DNA from: Pleurodeles waltl
Lineage: Eukaryota; Chordata; Amphibia; Caudata; Salamandridae
Direction of reading: 5' to 3'
Assembly (NCBI RefSeq): GCF_031143425.1
Contig: NC_090444.1
Coordinates: forward strand, 1,310,695,324 to 1,310,759,323
DNA length: 64,000 nucleotides
Shown here: one piece after another, positions 11,272 to 23,131 of the stretch
Numbering within the stretch: position 1 is the first letter of the stretch
How the letters are laid out: each line of letters begins with the position of its first letter
Notes under the pieces: model-generated
The model's database searches: none
The model's input: only the letters and a program-made list of their open reading frames with translations
What the model was told of the DNA's origin: nothing
Made by a program: the position numbers and the translations under genes

Positions 11272-12391
11272 TCATGCATCTGGTGGTATGACACAAACAA
11301 ATGTGAGTGAATTGGCACAGGCACTGTCATCATCAGCTGGCATTTCAGGATTCTCTCCCGGTGGCACTGCAGGCTCCCCCTCCTCTTGGATGTACTGGAT
11401 ATTCCCCTGAAGGGCGACGTTGTGGAACATGCAACATGCCACAGTGATCTGACTCCACCAGTCCTGTCCAGCCAGTGAAATCACGCATTCAGGAGCCCAA
11501 AAGCCTGCTCCGCTGCCCGACTTGTTCTTCCATGAGTCTCATTGCAGTGGACTTCCCCTGGTGTAGTTGTATTCCTCAGCGGCGTTAATAACCAAGGATG
11601 GTTTGGATATGCTGAGTCTCCTGTTAACGAATGGGACATAAGTGCAACAATGAGTCACTGACTTCATGATTGTAGCACCTGACATTGCTCACACACAATC
11701 AAGCCAGATGTGACTTACCAACCATCCAGGCCCTCTCAGGTTGCAGTTGTGACATCAGCTGGGGTATGTTGCTGTTCCGCATTTTAAAGGAATCATGGGC
11801 TGATCCAGGTTAATGGGCACAGACGTTTGAGATGGAGAGACCTGCCAAACAGACAACTTGCACGTTGATGGAATAGAAGCTTTTTCTGTTGCGATAGACT
11901 TGTTCAGTGGTCTGTGGTGGCATCAAGGCAACATGTGTTCCAACAATGACTTCCACCACATGTGGGAGGTGGGCAAAGCCATAGAAGTCAGTATTCACAT
12001 TGGCTAAATTCTCACATCGGGAAACCTGATAGAGCTGTCAAAGTGTTTCAACATTGCTGAGAGGAAATCTCTGAACACCTGACTAGACATAGGTTGGGAC
12101 ATACCACCAGATAGGGTCACTTAATGTTGGAAGGACCATGTGGCCAGGAAGTGTAATACTGCCATGACTTGAACAATGGGTGGTATGGCGTTTGGATTAC
12201 TGTTTGCTGGCATCAGATTTGGCTTCAGCTGATGGCATGAATCCACTATTGTTTGTCCATTCAGAGGGTACAGCTGGATGACGTGGCATTTTTCCATGGT
12301 CTGAAGGTCTGGCAATATACAGTAGATATAAGGTTGTCACATCCTCCCTATGCCAGGGTACCTTTGTGTGAAAATACATGAGTTTGGGCAT
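11272..12391 (-). pseudogene. HARBI1-like: HARBI1-like DDE transposase, element B
   Basis: Minus-strand fragments follow HARBI1 order. The N-terminal part is at about 12391-12121 (DLQTMEKCHVIQLYPLNGQT ... VLHFLATWSF). The nuclease core is at 11998-11810 (VVEVIVGTHVALMPPQ, EQVYRNRKSFYSINVQVVCL). The C-terminal block is at 11484-11272 (ITVACCMFHNVALQGN). The residue matching the first catalytic Asp (AIDGT in element A) is Val here, and the pieces are in different frames with stops between. It is inactive. It is convergent with Myb-A and divergent from Myb-B, as in element A. Confidence 0.78.
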
Positions 12392-13086
12392 TCGTTATTG
12401 TGTCCACACCAACATACATGATGCATACCAACAAAATCATGTGACAAAACATTTCTGACTGGAAATACATTACACCCAGTACACATCACAGCAACTACAC
12501 AAGAGTCAAATGTGACCCCCATGGTGTTTAACATGTGCCCAAAACATTGCTTTGGGTGACACCCAACTATCTGCTACTCAATTGCCCCTCAAAATGTGAC
12601 AGTCTTTTCCAACCACCAAAAATACTGTAAGCCGTGGTGCACACTGCACAGCCATAATATGCCATCTATGCCCTGCAACACACTGCACTGGTGATTGTGT
12701 AGTAGGACCTGCACAACAAGACTGATTTAGGATGTTTGTGATGATCTGACACATAAATTGTTGTTGTGATGCATTTACCAGAGCCATATACTGTATTTCC
12801 AACCACCAAAATGGCACATGCCTGACCTACTCCACTGGACATCAGAAGCCGCCTGCGGCTGCGGGCAGTAGTCATCCACGCGATGGGCAGTACCAACGGC
12901 GGCAGACACAGCCATGTTGTTGCCTGTGGCGTTTGTGGGTCAATAGCTGTGGGTGTCAGCAGTGATGACAGTATATGTGGCATACATGTACGCCGCATTT
13001 TGCAAAATCAGTCACTTGACTCCTGACACTATTGCTAGCAACACCTCCACCACTTCAGCTGCTGTGTGCCACCTCTGGGAGCAATC
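12392..13086. promoter_or_regulatory. Divergent intergenic region HARBI1 / Myb-B, element B
   Basis: About 700 bp lie between the two divergent genes. The block TCACTTGACTCCTGACAC near 13012 matches the tracts in front of Myb-B in elements A and C. It also contains two copies of a CCAACCACCAAAA block (about 12610 and 12799). Otherwise there is no recognisable content. Confidence 0.4.
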
Positions 13087-13365
13087 ATGCCGCAGCTGGC
13101 AGGTGAAAGGGCCCATGCCTTCTCTCCAGAGAAGCTGGAGAAGCTTGTAGACAAGGTCCTTCCCCTGTATGGTCAGCTGTATGGCTCACCAGATGAGCAG
13201 GTAAGAGTCTCATAGGCACAAGTGACTCTGTCATACATCATACTTTCCCTCCTCACAGGCTACATTGTGCCCCGTGTGCCAGTTAGACTTCTTGTGTGCC
13301 TGTTGTCGGAGTTTGTGTTTCATCAATGGGATGTACATGGTGCAGGTATTGGAGAAAAGTACTAA

Positions 13366-13830
13366 CGGGCATATTTAAGAAAAGTTGTGCTGCACACAGT
13401 GCAGCGCCCCTTAGTCCCCCCCCTAATGCCACCACGTGTGTGCTGTATTTAAAATACAGCGCACCATGGCAGTAGTTAGAGGACGCTAATCCTGCAAAGC
13501 ACCCAGAGGCCCATTGTAACTAATGGAAGCCACATTTCAATGCCTGCTCTGAGCAGGCATTAAAAGTGCCGAAAAAAATGGGGCAAGGAAATCTCTTAGA
13601 TTTTCTTGTGCCATTTTTATGGACCCCCTTACTAGGGAACGCCTCCTTTGCATACATTAGTCCTGGCGCAGGCATGATGTAGCACAAAGAGTTACAAAGT
13701 GGCGCAATGCATGCACTGCACTGCTTTGTAAATATGTTGCAGCGTTTTTGGCCTTCTAATGCCACATTAGCATAAAAAAATGATGCTAATGTGGCATTTG
13801 AATGGCGCTAGGGGCTCTTAAATATGCCCC
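13366..13830. mobile_element. MITE with CGGGCATATTTAAGA termini
   Basis: The 465 bp element opens CGGGCATATTTAAGA and closes TCTTAAATATGCCCC, a near-perfect inverted repeat. It is flanked by TAA at 13363-13365 and 13831-13833, the Harbinger-type 3 bp duplication. It has no coding capacity and lies in Myb-B intron 1. Confidence 0.8.
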
Positions 13831-13964
13831 TAAATGTTTTGGACTTTCACATTGTGTTGCGTGATGTGTTTTGAGGCCTAGATTCTCCTTTTGTTGGATG
13901 CATATATCTAGGCAAGGATATTTACTGCCATATAACATTTTTTGGGAGCTGATGTTTGCAAATG

Positions 13965-16900
13965 TGTGAGAAAGTAGCCTCTTTCTAGCCTTGTTACCCC
14001 CACTTTTGGCCTGTTTGTGAGTGAATGTCAGGGTGTTTTCACTGTCTCACTGGGATCCTGCTAGCCAGGGCCCAGTGCTCATAGTGAAAACCCTATGTTT
14101 TCAGTATGTTTGTTATGTGTCACTGGAACCCTGCTAGTCAGGACCCCAGTGCTCATAAGTTTGTGGCCTATATGTATGTGTTCCCTGTGTGGTGCCTAAC
14201 TGTCTCACTGAGGCTCTGCTAACCAGAACCTCAGTGGTTATGCTCTCTCTGTACAAATTGTCACTAACAGGCTAGTGACCAATTTTACCAATTTATATTG
14301 GCTTACTGGAACACCCTTATAATTCCCTAGTATATGGTACTAAGGTACCCAGGGTATTGGGGTTCCAGGAGATCCCTATGGGCTGCAGCATTTCTTTTGC
14401 CACCCATAGGGAGCTCTGACAATTCTTACACAGGCCTGCCACTGCAGCCTGAGTGAAATAACGTCCACGTTATTTCACAGCCATTTTACACTGCACTTAA
14501 GTAACTTATAAGTCACCTATATGTCTAACCTTTACCTGGTAAAGGTTGGGTGCTAAGTTACTTAGTGTGAGGGCACCCTGGCACGAGCCAAGGTGCCCCC
14601 ACATTGTTCAGGGCCAATTCCCCGGACTTTGTGAGTGCGGGGACACCATTACACGCGTGCACTACATATAGGTCCCTACCTATATGTAGCTTCACAATGG
14701 TAACTCCAAATATGGCCATGTAACATGTCTATGATTATGGAATTGCCCCCTCTATGCCATCCTGGCATAGTTGGCACAATCCCATGACCCCAGTGGTCTG
14801 TAGCACAGACCCTGGTACTGCCAAACTGCCTTTTCAGGGGTTTCACTGCAGCTGCTGCTGCTGCCAACCCCTCAGACAGGCTTCTGCCCTCCTGGGGTCC
14901 AGCCAGGCCTGGCCCAGGATGGCAGAACAAAGGACTTCCTCTGAGAGAGGGTGTTACACCCTCTCCCTTTGGAAAATGGTGTGAAGGCAGGGGAGGAGTA
15001 GCCTCCCCCAGCCTCTGGAAATGCTCTCATGGGCACATTTGGTGCCCATTTCTGCATAAGCCAGTCTACACCGGTTCAGGGACCCCTTAGCCCTGCTCTG
15101 GCGCGAAACTGGACAAAGGAAAGGGGAGTGACCACTCCCCTGACCTGCACCTCCCCTGGGAGGTGTCCAGAGCTCCTCCAGTGTGCTCCAGACCTCTGCC
15201 ATCTTGGAAACAGAGGTGCTGCTGGCACACTGGACTGCTCTGAGTGGCCAGTGCCACCAGGTGAAGTCAGATACTCCTTCTGATAGGCTCCTTCAGGTGT
15301 TGCTAGCCTATCCTCTCTCCTAGGTAGCCAAACCCTCTTTTCTGGCTATTTAGGGTCTCTGTCTCTGGGGAAACTTTAGATAACGAATGCAAGAGCTCAT
15401 CCGAGTTCCTCTGCATCTCTCTCTTCACCTTCTGCCAAGGAATGGACTGCTGACCGCGCTGGAAGCCTGCAAAACTGCAACATAGTAGCAAAGACGACTA
15501 CTGCAACTCTGTAACGCTGATCCTGCCTCCTTCTCGACTGTTTTCCTGGTGGTGCATGCTGTGGGGGTAGTCTGCCTCCTCTCTGCACTAGAAGCTCTGA
15601 AGAAATCTCCCGTGGGTCGACGGAATCGTCCCCCTGCAACCGCAGGCACCAAAGAACTGCATCACCGGTCCCTTGGGTCTCCTCTCAGCACGACGAGCGA
15701 GGTCCCTCGAATCCAGCAACTATGTCCAAGTGACCACGACAGTCCAGTGACTCTTCAGTCCAAGTTTGGTGGAGGTAAGTCCTTGCCTCCCCACGCCAGA
15801 CTACATTGCTGGGAAACGCGACTTTTGCAGCTACTCCGGCCCCTGTGCACTTCCGGCAGAAATCCTTTGTGCACAGCCAAGCCTGGGTCCACGGCACTCT
15901 AACCTGCATTGCACGACTTTCTAAGTTGGTCTCCGGCGACGTGGGATTCCTTTGTGCAACTTTGGGTGAGCACCGTTTCACACATCCTTGTAATCCTGTT
16001 TCTGGCACTTCTCTGGGTGCTACCTGCTGCTGAGAGGGCTCCTTGTCTTGCTCGACGTCCCATCTCTCTCCTGACGCAATTTGCGACATCCTGGTCCTTC
16101 CTGGGCTACAGCAGCATCCAAAAACGCTTATGGCACGATTTGCAGCTAGCAAGGCTTGTTGATGGTTTTTCGGCGGGAAAACACTTTTGCACGACTCTCC
16201 ACGGCGTTCGGGATCCGTCCTCCAAAGGGGAAGTCTCTAGCCCTTGTTGTTCCTGCAGAAACCTAAGCTTCTTCTGTCCAGTAGAAGCTTCTTTGCACCC
16301 ACAGCTGGCATTTCCTGGGCATCTGCCCATCTCCGACTTGCTTGTGACTTTTGGACTTGGTCCCCTTGTTCCACAGGTACCCTCGACTGGAAATCCATCG
16401 TTGTTGCATTGCTGGTTTGTGTCTTTCCTGCAGAATTCCCCTTTCACGATTTCTATGTCCCTTGGGGAACTTTAGTGCACTTTGCACTCCCTTTTCAGGG
16501 TCTTGGGGTGGGCTATTTTTCTAACCTTCACTATTTTCTAATAGTCCCAGCAACCCTCTACAAGGTCACATAGGTTTGGGGTCCATTCGTGGTTCGCATT
16601 CCACTTTTGGAGTATATGGTTTGTGTTGCCCCTATCCCTATGTGTCCCCATTGCATCCTATTGTAACTATACATTGTTTGCACTGTTTTCTAAGACTATA
16701 CTGCATATTTTTGGTATTGTGTACATATATCTTGTGTATATTTCCTATCCTCTCACTGAGGGTACACTCTGAGATACTTTGGCATATTGTCATAAAAATA
16801 AAGTACCTTTATTTTTAGTATAACTGTGTATTGTGTTTTCTTATGATATTGTGCATATGACACTAAGTGGTACTGTAGGAGCTTCACTCGTCTCCTAGTT

Positions 16901-17042
16901 CAGCCTAAGCTGCTCTGCTAAGCTACCATTATCTATCAGCCTATGCTGCTAGACACCCTATACACTAATAAGGGATAACTGGGCCTGGTGCAAGGTGCAA
17001 GTACCCCTTGGTACTCACTACAAGCCAGTCCAGCCTCCTACA
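13965..17042 (+). repeat. 5' LTR of gypsy-like element (3078 bp)
   Basis: It starts TGTGAGAAAGTAGCC and ends CAGCCTCCTACA. An AATAAA lies at 16797-16802. Open frames inside recur in the 3' LTR and look non-coding. The base composition is mixed, with no internal gene recognised. Confidence 0.92.
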
Positions 17043-17315
17043 TTGGTTGTGCAGCGGTGGGATAAGTGCTTTGAGACTACTTACCACTCTTGTCATTGTA
17101 CTTTTCATAAGAGAAAAATATACAAAACAAGTTCAGTGTGTGTACACATAACTAAAAAGTTTTGCATTTCCTCTTTTCACTCTTTTCTAAGTGCTGAAAA
17201 GTACTTCTAAACTTTCAAAAAGTTCTAAAAAGTTTTAAAAGTTTTTTTTCTCTGTCTTTCTAAAAGCTCTGACAAACTTTTTTCTCTTTTTCTATCACTT
17301 TAACTCTCTCTAAAA

Positions 17316-19295
17316 ATGTCTGGCACAGGCCAAAATATTGATCTGTCCAAACTTGCATATGATCACCTTAGCTGGAAAGGAGCAAGGAGTCTCTGCATAG
17401 AGAGAGGTTTGAGTGTAGGGAAGAATCCTTCCTTGGAACTGTTACTTAACATGCTTAGAGAACAAGATAAGGCCAAAAAGGCCCCATCTGTTGAAAAAGT
17501 AGCTAATGGTTCCCAATCTGATCCAGGGACACCCCTAGGAAAAGATTCAGGAAAAAAAATTCAGAGCCTGCCCATAACTAGACAGTCTAGCATAGTTGGT
17601 ACTGATATTGAGTCACACCATACAGATAGTGTTGTCTCACATCATAGCAAGAGCATTCATTCTCACCACAGTAGAAGTGATGTTTCTGTTAACCAAGCTG
17701 TTAGGGTGCCCTCTGTAAGGGACAGGTCTCCTTCTGTTCATTCTCATCATACTTCTGTGTCTAAGAATGTCCCTCCCACCAACCCTGATGACAGAATGTT
17801 AGAGAGGGAACTCAATAAGTTGAGGGTGGAACAAACCAGACTGAAGCTTAAAAAGCAACAGCTGGATTTGGATAGACAGCCTTTAGAACTAGAGAAGGAA
17901 AGACAGAAGTTGGGTTTTGAAACCCATGGTGGCAGCAGCAGTATTCCCCATAGTCATCCTGCAAAAGAGCATGATTCCAGGAATCTGCATAAGATAGTTC
18001 CCCCTTATAAGGAGGGGGATGACATTAACAAGTGGTTTGCTGCACTTGAGAGGGCCTGTGTTGTACAGGATGTCCCTCAAAGGCAGTGGGCTGCTATCCT
18101 ATGGCTATCATTTAGTGGAAAAGGTAGGCATAGGCTCCTTACTGTGAAAGAAAGTGATGCCAATAATTTTACAGTTCTTAAGAATGCACTCCTGGATGGT
18201 TATGGCTTAACCTCTGAACAATACAGGATAAAGTTCAGAGAGACCAAAAAGGAGTCTTCACAAGACTGGGTTGATTTCATTGACCATTCAGTGAAGGCCT
18301 TGGAGGGGTGGTTACATGGCAGTAAAGTTACTGATTATGACAGCCTGTATAACTTAATCCTGAGAGAGCATATTCTTAATAATTGTGTGTCTGATTTGTT
18401 GCACCAGTACTTAGTGGACTCAGATCTGACCTCTCCCCAAGAATTGGGAAAGAAGGCAGACAAATGGGTCAGAACAAGGGTGAACAGAAAAGTTCATACA
18501 GGGAGTGACAAAGAGAACAATAAGAAGAAAGATGGTGAAAAATCTCAAGATAAGCATGGGGACAAGGGTAAAACCAAAGATCCCACTTCAAATCTTAAAC
18601 ACTCTTCAGGGGGTGGGGATAAAACAAATTCTTCCTCTTCTTCTCAACCTACACAATTTAAAAAGCCTTGGTGCTTTGTGTGTAAAAATAGAGGCCATAG
18701 GCCAGGGGATAAGTCCTGTCCAGGTAAACCCCCTGAGCCTACCACCACTAATACATCAAGCTCTAGTGCCCCTAGCAGTAGTGGTACTAGTGGTGGGACT
18801 GCTGGCAACAGTCAAGTTGAGGGTGTAGTTGGGTTCACTTATGGGTCCATAGTAGAAACTGGGGTAGTCAGTCCCAAGACAGTTTCTGTCACACCTAGTG
18901 GCATTGGCCTTGCCACACTGGCTGCTTGTCCCCTTACAATGGATAAGTACAGGCAGACAGTTTCAATAAATGGTGTTGAGGCCCTGGCCTACAGGGACAC
19001 AGGTGCCAGTATCACTTTGGTGACTGAAAACTTAGTGGCTCCTGAACAACACATCATTGGACAACAGTATAAAATGATTGATGTCCATAACTCCACTAAG
19101 TTTCTTCCCTTAGCTATAATTCAGTTTAGTTGGGGTGGAGTTACTGGCCCTAAGCAGGTGGTGGTATCACCTAGCTTACCTGTAGACTGTCTCTTAGGTA
19201 ATGACCTAGAGGCCTCAGGTTGGGCTGATGTAGAGTTTTATGCCCATGCAGCCATGCTGGGCATCCCTGAGGAAATTTTCCCTCATTTCTACTGA
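17316..19295 (+). CDS. gag-pro: Gag-protease polyprotein of gypsy-like element
   Basis: This is an uninterrupted 659-residue frame. Residues ~9-50 resemble a short SAP-like helical module. Residues ~99-145 are rich in His-His-Ser. A strongly charged coiled coil spans ~157-199. Residues ~225-400 are a capsid-like region whose end (YNLILREHILNNCVSDLLHQ ... ADKWVRTR) has the spacing of SCAN-type capsid domains. A Lys-rich linker is followed by a zinc knuckle at ~452-468 (CX2CX4HX6C). A retropepsin follows, with active-site YRDTGAS near 561 and the second strand LLGNDL near 625. Gag packages the RNA and the protease matures it. SCAN domains are thought to derive from Gmr1-type gypsy capsids, so I infer that group. 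The frame may still be expressed. Confidence 0.85.
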   Translation: MSGTGQNIDLSKLAYDHLSWKGARSLCIERGLSVGKNPSLELLLNMLREQDKAKKAPSVEKVANGSQSDPGTPLGKDSGKKIQSLPITRQSSIVGTDIESHHTDSVVSHHSKSIHSHHSRSDVSVNQAVRVPSVRDRSPSVHSHHTSVSKNVPPTNPDDRMLERELNKLRVEQTRLKLKKQQLDLDRQPLELEKERQKLGFETHGGSSSIPHSHPAKEHDSRNLHKIVPPYKEGDDINKWFAALERACVVQDVPQRQWAAILWLSFSGKGRHRLLTVKESDANNFTVLKNALLDGYGLTSEQYRIKFRETKKESSQDWVDFIDHSVKALEGWLHGSKVTDYDSLYNLILREHILNNCVSDLLHQYLVDSDLTSPQELGKKADKWVRTRVNRKVHTGSDKENNKKKDGEKSQDKHGDKGKTKDPTSNLKHSSGGGDKTNSSSSSQPTQFKKPWCFVCKNRGHRPGDKSCPGKPPEPTTTNTSSSSAPSSSGTSGGTAGNSQVEGVVGFTYGSIVETGVVSPKTVSVTPSGIGLATLAACPLTMDKYRQTVSINGVEALAYRDTGASITLVTENLVAPEQHIIGQQYKMIDVHNSTKFLPLAIIQFSWGGVTGPKQVVVSPSLPVDCLLGNDLEASGWADVEFYAHAAMLGIPEEIFPHFY

Positions 19296-20010
19296 AATGA
19301 AAAAGCAAAGGAGAGAAGGCCTGAAAACTCAGGATTCCCCTCAATCAACAGGTAAAAAGGGTATCACAGTATCCCCTAACCACCCTACCATTCAGGATAC
19401 CATTCCTGTGGTGGGAGAAACCTCTCCTGGGGTGGCACCTGTTCCAAGGGAATCATCAGCTGGCAAAGCTGGACTCCCTGAGGTAGAAGTACCTCTCTGT
19501 GAGATAACTAACATTGGTGAGAAAAAGAGCACCATTTTAGTTAACATGGAGCATCCCTCCAACCCTCCCAGAGAAACTTTAGTGAAGAAACCCTGCACTG
19601 CCTCACAACACTTAGGACAGCATCCCTGCCCTAGTGTGGAGCTCATAGGACAGCATCCCTGCCCTGCTCCAACTCAAGAGAAACAGCATCCCTGTTCTCT
19701 CTTCCAGCCATATGGACAAAGGTTTTGCCCAGCTATGGCTTTTCTGAGACAGCATCCCTGTCTGGCATTTCCATCACTACAAATAGGTTCAGTGGACAAT
19801 TCCCACTGCTCTAAACTAAAACTTACTGATAGAAACTCTGAAAATACATCTTCACATTGTTGCTTAGTTAAAAAACTTCAAACAGGGTGGTTTACATCCC
19901 CACAGGGAAGTAACCATATAGTGGATGATAAAGGGAGTAACCAGTCTATTGCAGAGCTACTCTCTACTTATCACCACTTAGACAATAAAGTCTCAACTGG
20001 CCAAGGTTAG
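19240..20010 (+). CDS. Second frame of gypsy-like element, with QHPCP repeats
   Basis: This 256-residue frame overlaps the end of gag-pro by 56 bp in another phase, where pol would normally follow. It shows no polymerase motif. It has a Pro/Ser/Glu-rich first half and then five or so copies of a Gln-His-Pro-Cys-type motif (GQHPCPS, GQHPCPA, KQHPCSL, GQRFCPA, RQHPCLA), matching a repeated DNA block ACAGCATCCCTGCCCT. It ends 30 bp before the polypurine tract. It may be the remnant left when pol was deleted, or a linker of the parent element. Whether it is translated, perhaps by frameshifting, is unknown. Confidence 0.5.
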   Translation: MPMQPCWASLRKFSLISTEMKKQRREGLKTQDSPQSTGKKGITVSPNHPTIQDTIPVVGETSPGVAPVPRESSAGKAGLPEVEVPLCEITNIGEKKSTILVNMEHPSNPPRETLVKKPCTASQHLGQHPCPSVELIGQHPCPAPTQEKQHPCSLFQPYGQRFCPAMAFLRQHPCLAFPSLQIGSVDNSHCSKLKLTDRNSENTSSHCCLVKKLQTGWFTSPQGSNHIVDDKGSNQSIAELLSTYHHLDNKVSTGQG

Positions 20011-20023
20011 CCTTATTGTCCTT

Positions 20024-20040
20024 CGTTTGGGGGGGGGTTG
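20024..20040 (+). promoter_or_regulatory. Polypurine tract of gypsy-like element
   Basis: A run of nine to ten G follows TTT and is followed by TTG, directly in front of the 3' LTR at 20041. This is the expected site for plus-strand priming. I could not match the bases after the 5' LTR (TTGGTTGTGCAGCGGTGGG) to a known tRNA primer site. Confidence 0.7.
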
Positions 20041-23000
20041 TGTGAGAAAGTAGCCTCTTTCTAGCCTTGTTACCCCCACTTTTGGCCTGTTTGTGAGTGT
20101 ATGTCAGGGTGTTTTCACTGTCTCACTGGGATCCTGCTAGCCAGGGCCCAGTGCTCATAGTGAAAACCCTATGTTTTCAGTATGTTTGTTATGTGTCACT
20201 GGGACCCTGCTAGTCAGGACCCCAGTGCTCATAAGTTTGTGGCCTATATGTATGTGTTCCCTGTGGGGTGCCTAACTGTCTCACTGAGGCTCTGCTAACC
20301 AGAACCTCAGTGGTTATGCTCTCTCTGTACAAATTGTCACTAACAGGCTAGTGACCAATTTTTCCAATATATATTGGCTTACTGGAATACCCTTATAATT
20401 CCCTAGTATATGGTACTAAGGTACCCAGGGTATTGGGGTTCCAGGAGATCCCTATGGGCTGCAGCATTTCTTTTGCCACCCATAGGGAGCTCTGACAATT
20501 CTTACACAGGCCTGCCACTGCAGCCTGAGTGAAATAATGTCCACGTTATTTCACAGCCATTTTACACTGCACTTAAGTAACTTATAAGTCACCTATATGT
20601 CTAACATTTACCTGGTAAAGGTTGGCTGCTAAGTTACTTAGTGTGAGGGCACCCTGGCACTAGCCAAGGTGCCCCCACATTGTTCAGGGCCAATTCCCCG
20701 GACTTTGTGAGTGCGGGGACACCATTACACGCGTGCACTACATATAGGTCACTACCTATATGTAGCTTCACAATGGTAACTCCAAATATGGCCATGTAAC
20801 ATGTCTATGATCATGGAATTGCCCCCTCTATGCCATCCTGGCATAGTTGGCACAATCCCATGACCCCAGTGGTCTGTAGCACAGACCCTGGTACTGCCAA
20901 ACTGCCTTTTCAGGGGTTTCACTGCAGCTGCTGCTGCTGCTAACCCCTCAGACAGGCTTCTGCCCTCCTGGGGTCCAGCCAGGCCTGGCCCAGGATGGCA
21001 GAACAAAGGACTTCCTCTGAGAGAGGGTGTTACACCCTCTCCCTTTGGAAAATGGTGTGAAGGCAGGGGAGGAGTAGCCTCCCCCAGCCTCTGGAAATGC
21101 TTTCATGGGCACATTTGGTGCTCATTTATGCATAAGCCAGTCTACACCGGTTCAGGGACCCCTTAGCCCTGCTCTGGCGCGAAACTGGACAAAGGAAAGG
21201 GGAGTGACCACTCCCCTGACCTGCACCTCCCCTGGGAGGTGTCCAGAGCTCCTCCAGTGTGCTCCAGACCTCTGCCATCTTGGAAACAGAGGTGCTGCTG
21301 GCACACTGGACTGCTCTGAGTGGCCAGTGCCACCAGGTGACGTCAGAGACTCCTTCTGATAGGCTCCTTCAGGTGTTGCTAGCCTATCCTCTCTCCTAGG
21401 TAGCCAAACCCTCTTTTCTGGCTATTTAGGGTCTCTGTCTCTGGGGAAACTTTAGATAACGAATGCAAGAGCTCATCCGAGTTCCTCTGCATCTCTCTCT
21501 TCACCTTCTGCCAAGGAATCAACTGCTGACCGCGCTGGAAGCCTGCAAAACTGCAACATAGTAGCAAAGACGACTACTGCAACTCTGTAATGCTGATCCT
21601 GCCGCCTTCTCGACTGTTTTCCTGGTGGTGCATGCTGTGGGGGTAGTCTGCCTCCTCTCTGCACTAGAAGCTCCGAAGAAATCTCCCGTGGGTCGACGGA
21701 ATCGTCCCCCTGCAACCGCAGGCACCAAAGAACTGCATCACCAGTCCCTTGGGTCTCCTCTCAGCACGACGAGCGAGGTCCCTCGAATCCAGCAACTGTG
21801 TCCAAGTGACCCCGACAGTCCAGTGACTCTTCAGTCCAAGTTTGGTGGAGGTAAGTCCTTTCCTCCCCACACCAGACTGCATTGCTGTGAACTGCGACTT
21901 TTGCAGCTACTCCGGCCCCTGTGCACTTCCGGCGGAAATCCTTTGTGCACAGCCAAGCCTGGTTCTACAGCACTCTAACCTGCATTGCACGACTTTCTAA
22001 GTTGGTCTCCGGCAACGTGGGACTCCTTTGTGCAACTTCAGGTGAGCACTGTTTCACGCATCCTTGTAGTGCCTGTTTCTGGCACTTCTCTGGGTGCTAC
22101 CTGCTGCTGAGAGGGCTCTTTGTCTTGCTCGACGTCCCCTCTCTCTCCTTACGCAATTGGCGACATCCTGGTCCTTCCTGGGCTACAGCAGCATCCAAAA
22201 ACGCTTACCGCACAATTTGTAGCTAGCAAGGCTTGTTGGCAGTCTTTCGGCGGGAAAACACTTTTGCACGACTCTCCACGGCGTTCGGGATCCGTCCTCC
22301 AAAGGGGAAGTCTCTAGCCCTTGTCGTTCCTGCAGAAACCTAAGCTTCTTCTGTCCAGTAGAAGCTTCTTTGCACCCACAGCTGGCATTTCCTGGGCATC
22401 TGCCCATCTCCGACTTGCTTGTGACTTTTGGACTTGGTCCCCTTGTTCCACAGGTACCCTCGACTGGAAATCCATCGTTGTTGCATTGCTGGTTTGTGTC
22501 TTTCCTGCAGAATTCCCCTTTCACGACTTCTATGTCCCTTGGGGAACTTTAGTGCACTTTGCACTCACTTTTCAGGGTCTTGGGGTGGGCTATTTTTCTA
22601 ACCCTCACTATTTTCTAATAGTCCCAGCGACCCTCTACAAGGTCACATAGGTTTGGGGTCCATTCGTGGTTTGCATTCCACTTTTGGAGTATATGGTTTG
22701 TGTTGCCCCTATCCCTATGTGTCCCCATTGCATCCTATTGTAACTATACATTGTTTGCACTGTTTTCTAAGACTATACTGCATATTTTTGGTATTGTGTA
22801 CATATTTCTTGTGTATATTTCCTATCCTCTCACTGAGGGTACACTCTGAGATACTTTGGCATATTGTCATAAAAATAAAGTACCTTTATTTTTAGTATAA
22901 CTGTGTATTGTGTTTTCTTATGATATTGTGCATATGACACTAAGTGGTACTGTAGGAGCTTCACTCGTCTCCTAGTTCAGCCTAAGCTGCTCTGCTAAGC

Positions 23001-23126
23001 TACCATTATCTATCAGCCTATGCTGCTAGACACCCTATACACTAATAAGGGATAACTGGGCCTGGTGCAAGGTGCAAGGTGCAAGTACCCCTTGGTACTC
23101 ACTACAAGCCAGTCCAGCCTCCTACA
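20041..23126 (+). repeat. 3' LTR of gypsy-like element (3086 bp)
   Basis: It is the copy of 13965-17042, with scattered single-base changes and an extra GGTGCAA-type repeat near 23070 that explains most of the length difference. Its AATAAA is at 22874-22879. Confidence 0.92.
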
Positions 23127-23131
23127 AAATG

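Larger units (their letters stand above)
13965..23126 (+). mobile_element. Complete non-autonomous gypsy-like LTR retrotransposon
   Basis: Two long LTRs (13965-17042 and 20041-23126) are nearly identical. They flank 2998 bp holding a gag-protease frame and a second short frame. The flanking duplication is AAATG (13960-13964 and 23127-23131). No reverse transcriptase, RNase H or integrase motif is present, so the element needs a helper for copying. Its intact gag frame and close LTRs suggest a fairly young insertion. Confidence 0.9.

Noticed and set aside
15549..16573. Several 100-190 codon frames inside the gypsy LTRs (15549-16573 and 21625-22650)
   Set aside because: They occur in both LTRs in overlapping phases and on both strands, with no domain. 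LTR sequence is the simpler explanation.
17043..17070. A standard tRNA primer site after the gypsy 5' LTR
   Set aside because: The bases TTGGTTGTGCAGCGGTGGG did not match a tRNA 3' end I know. Left unassigned.
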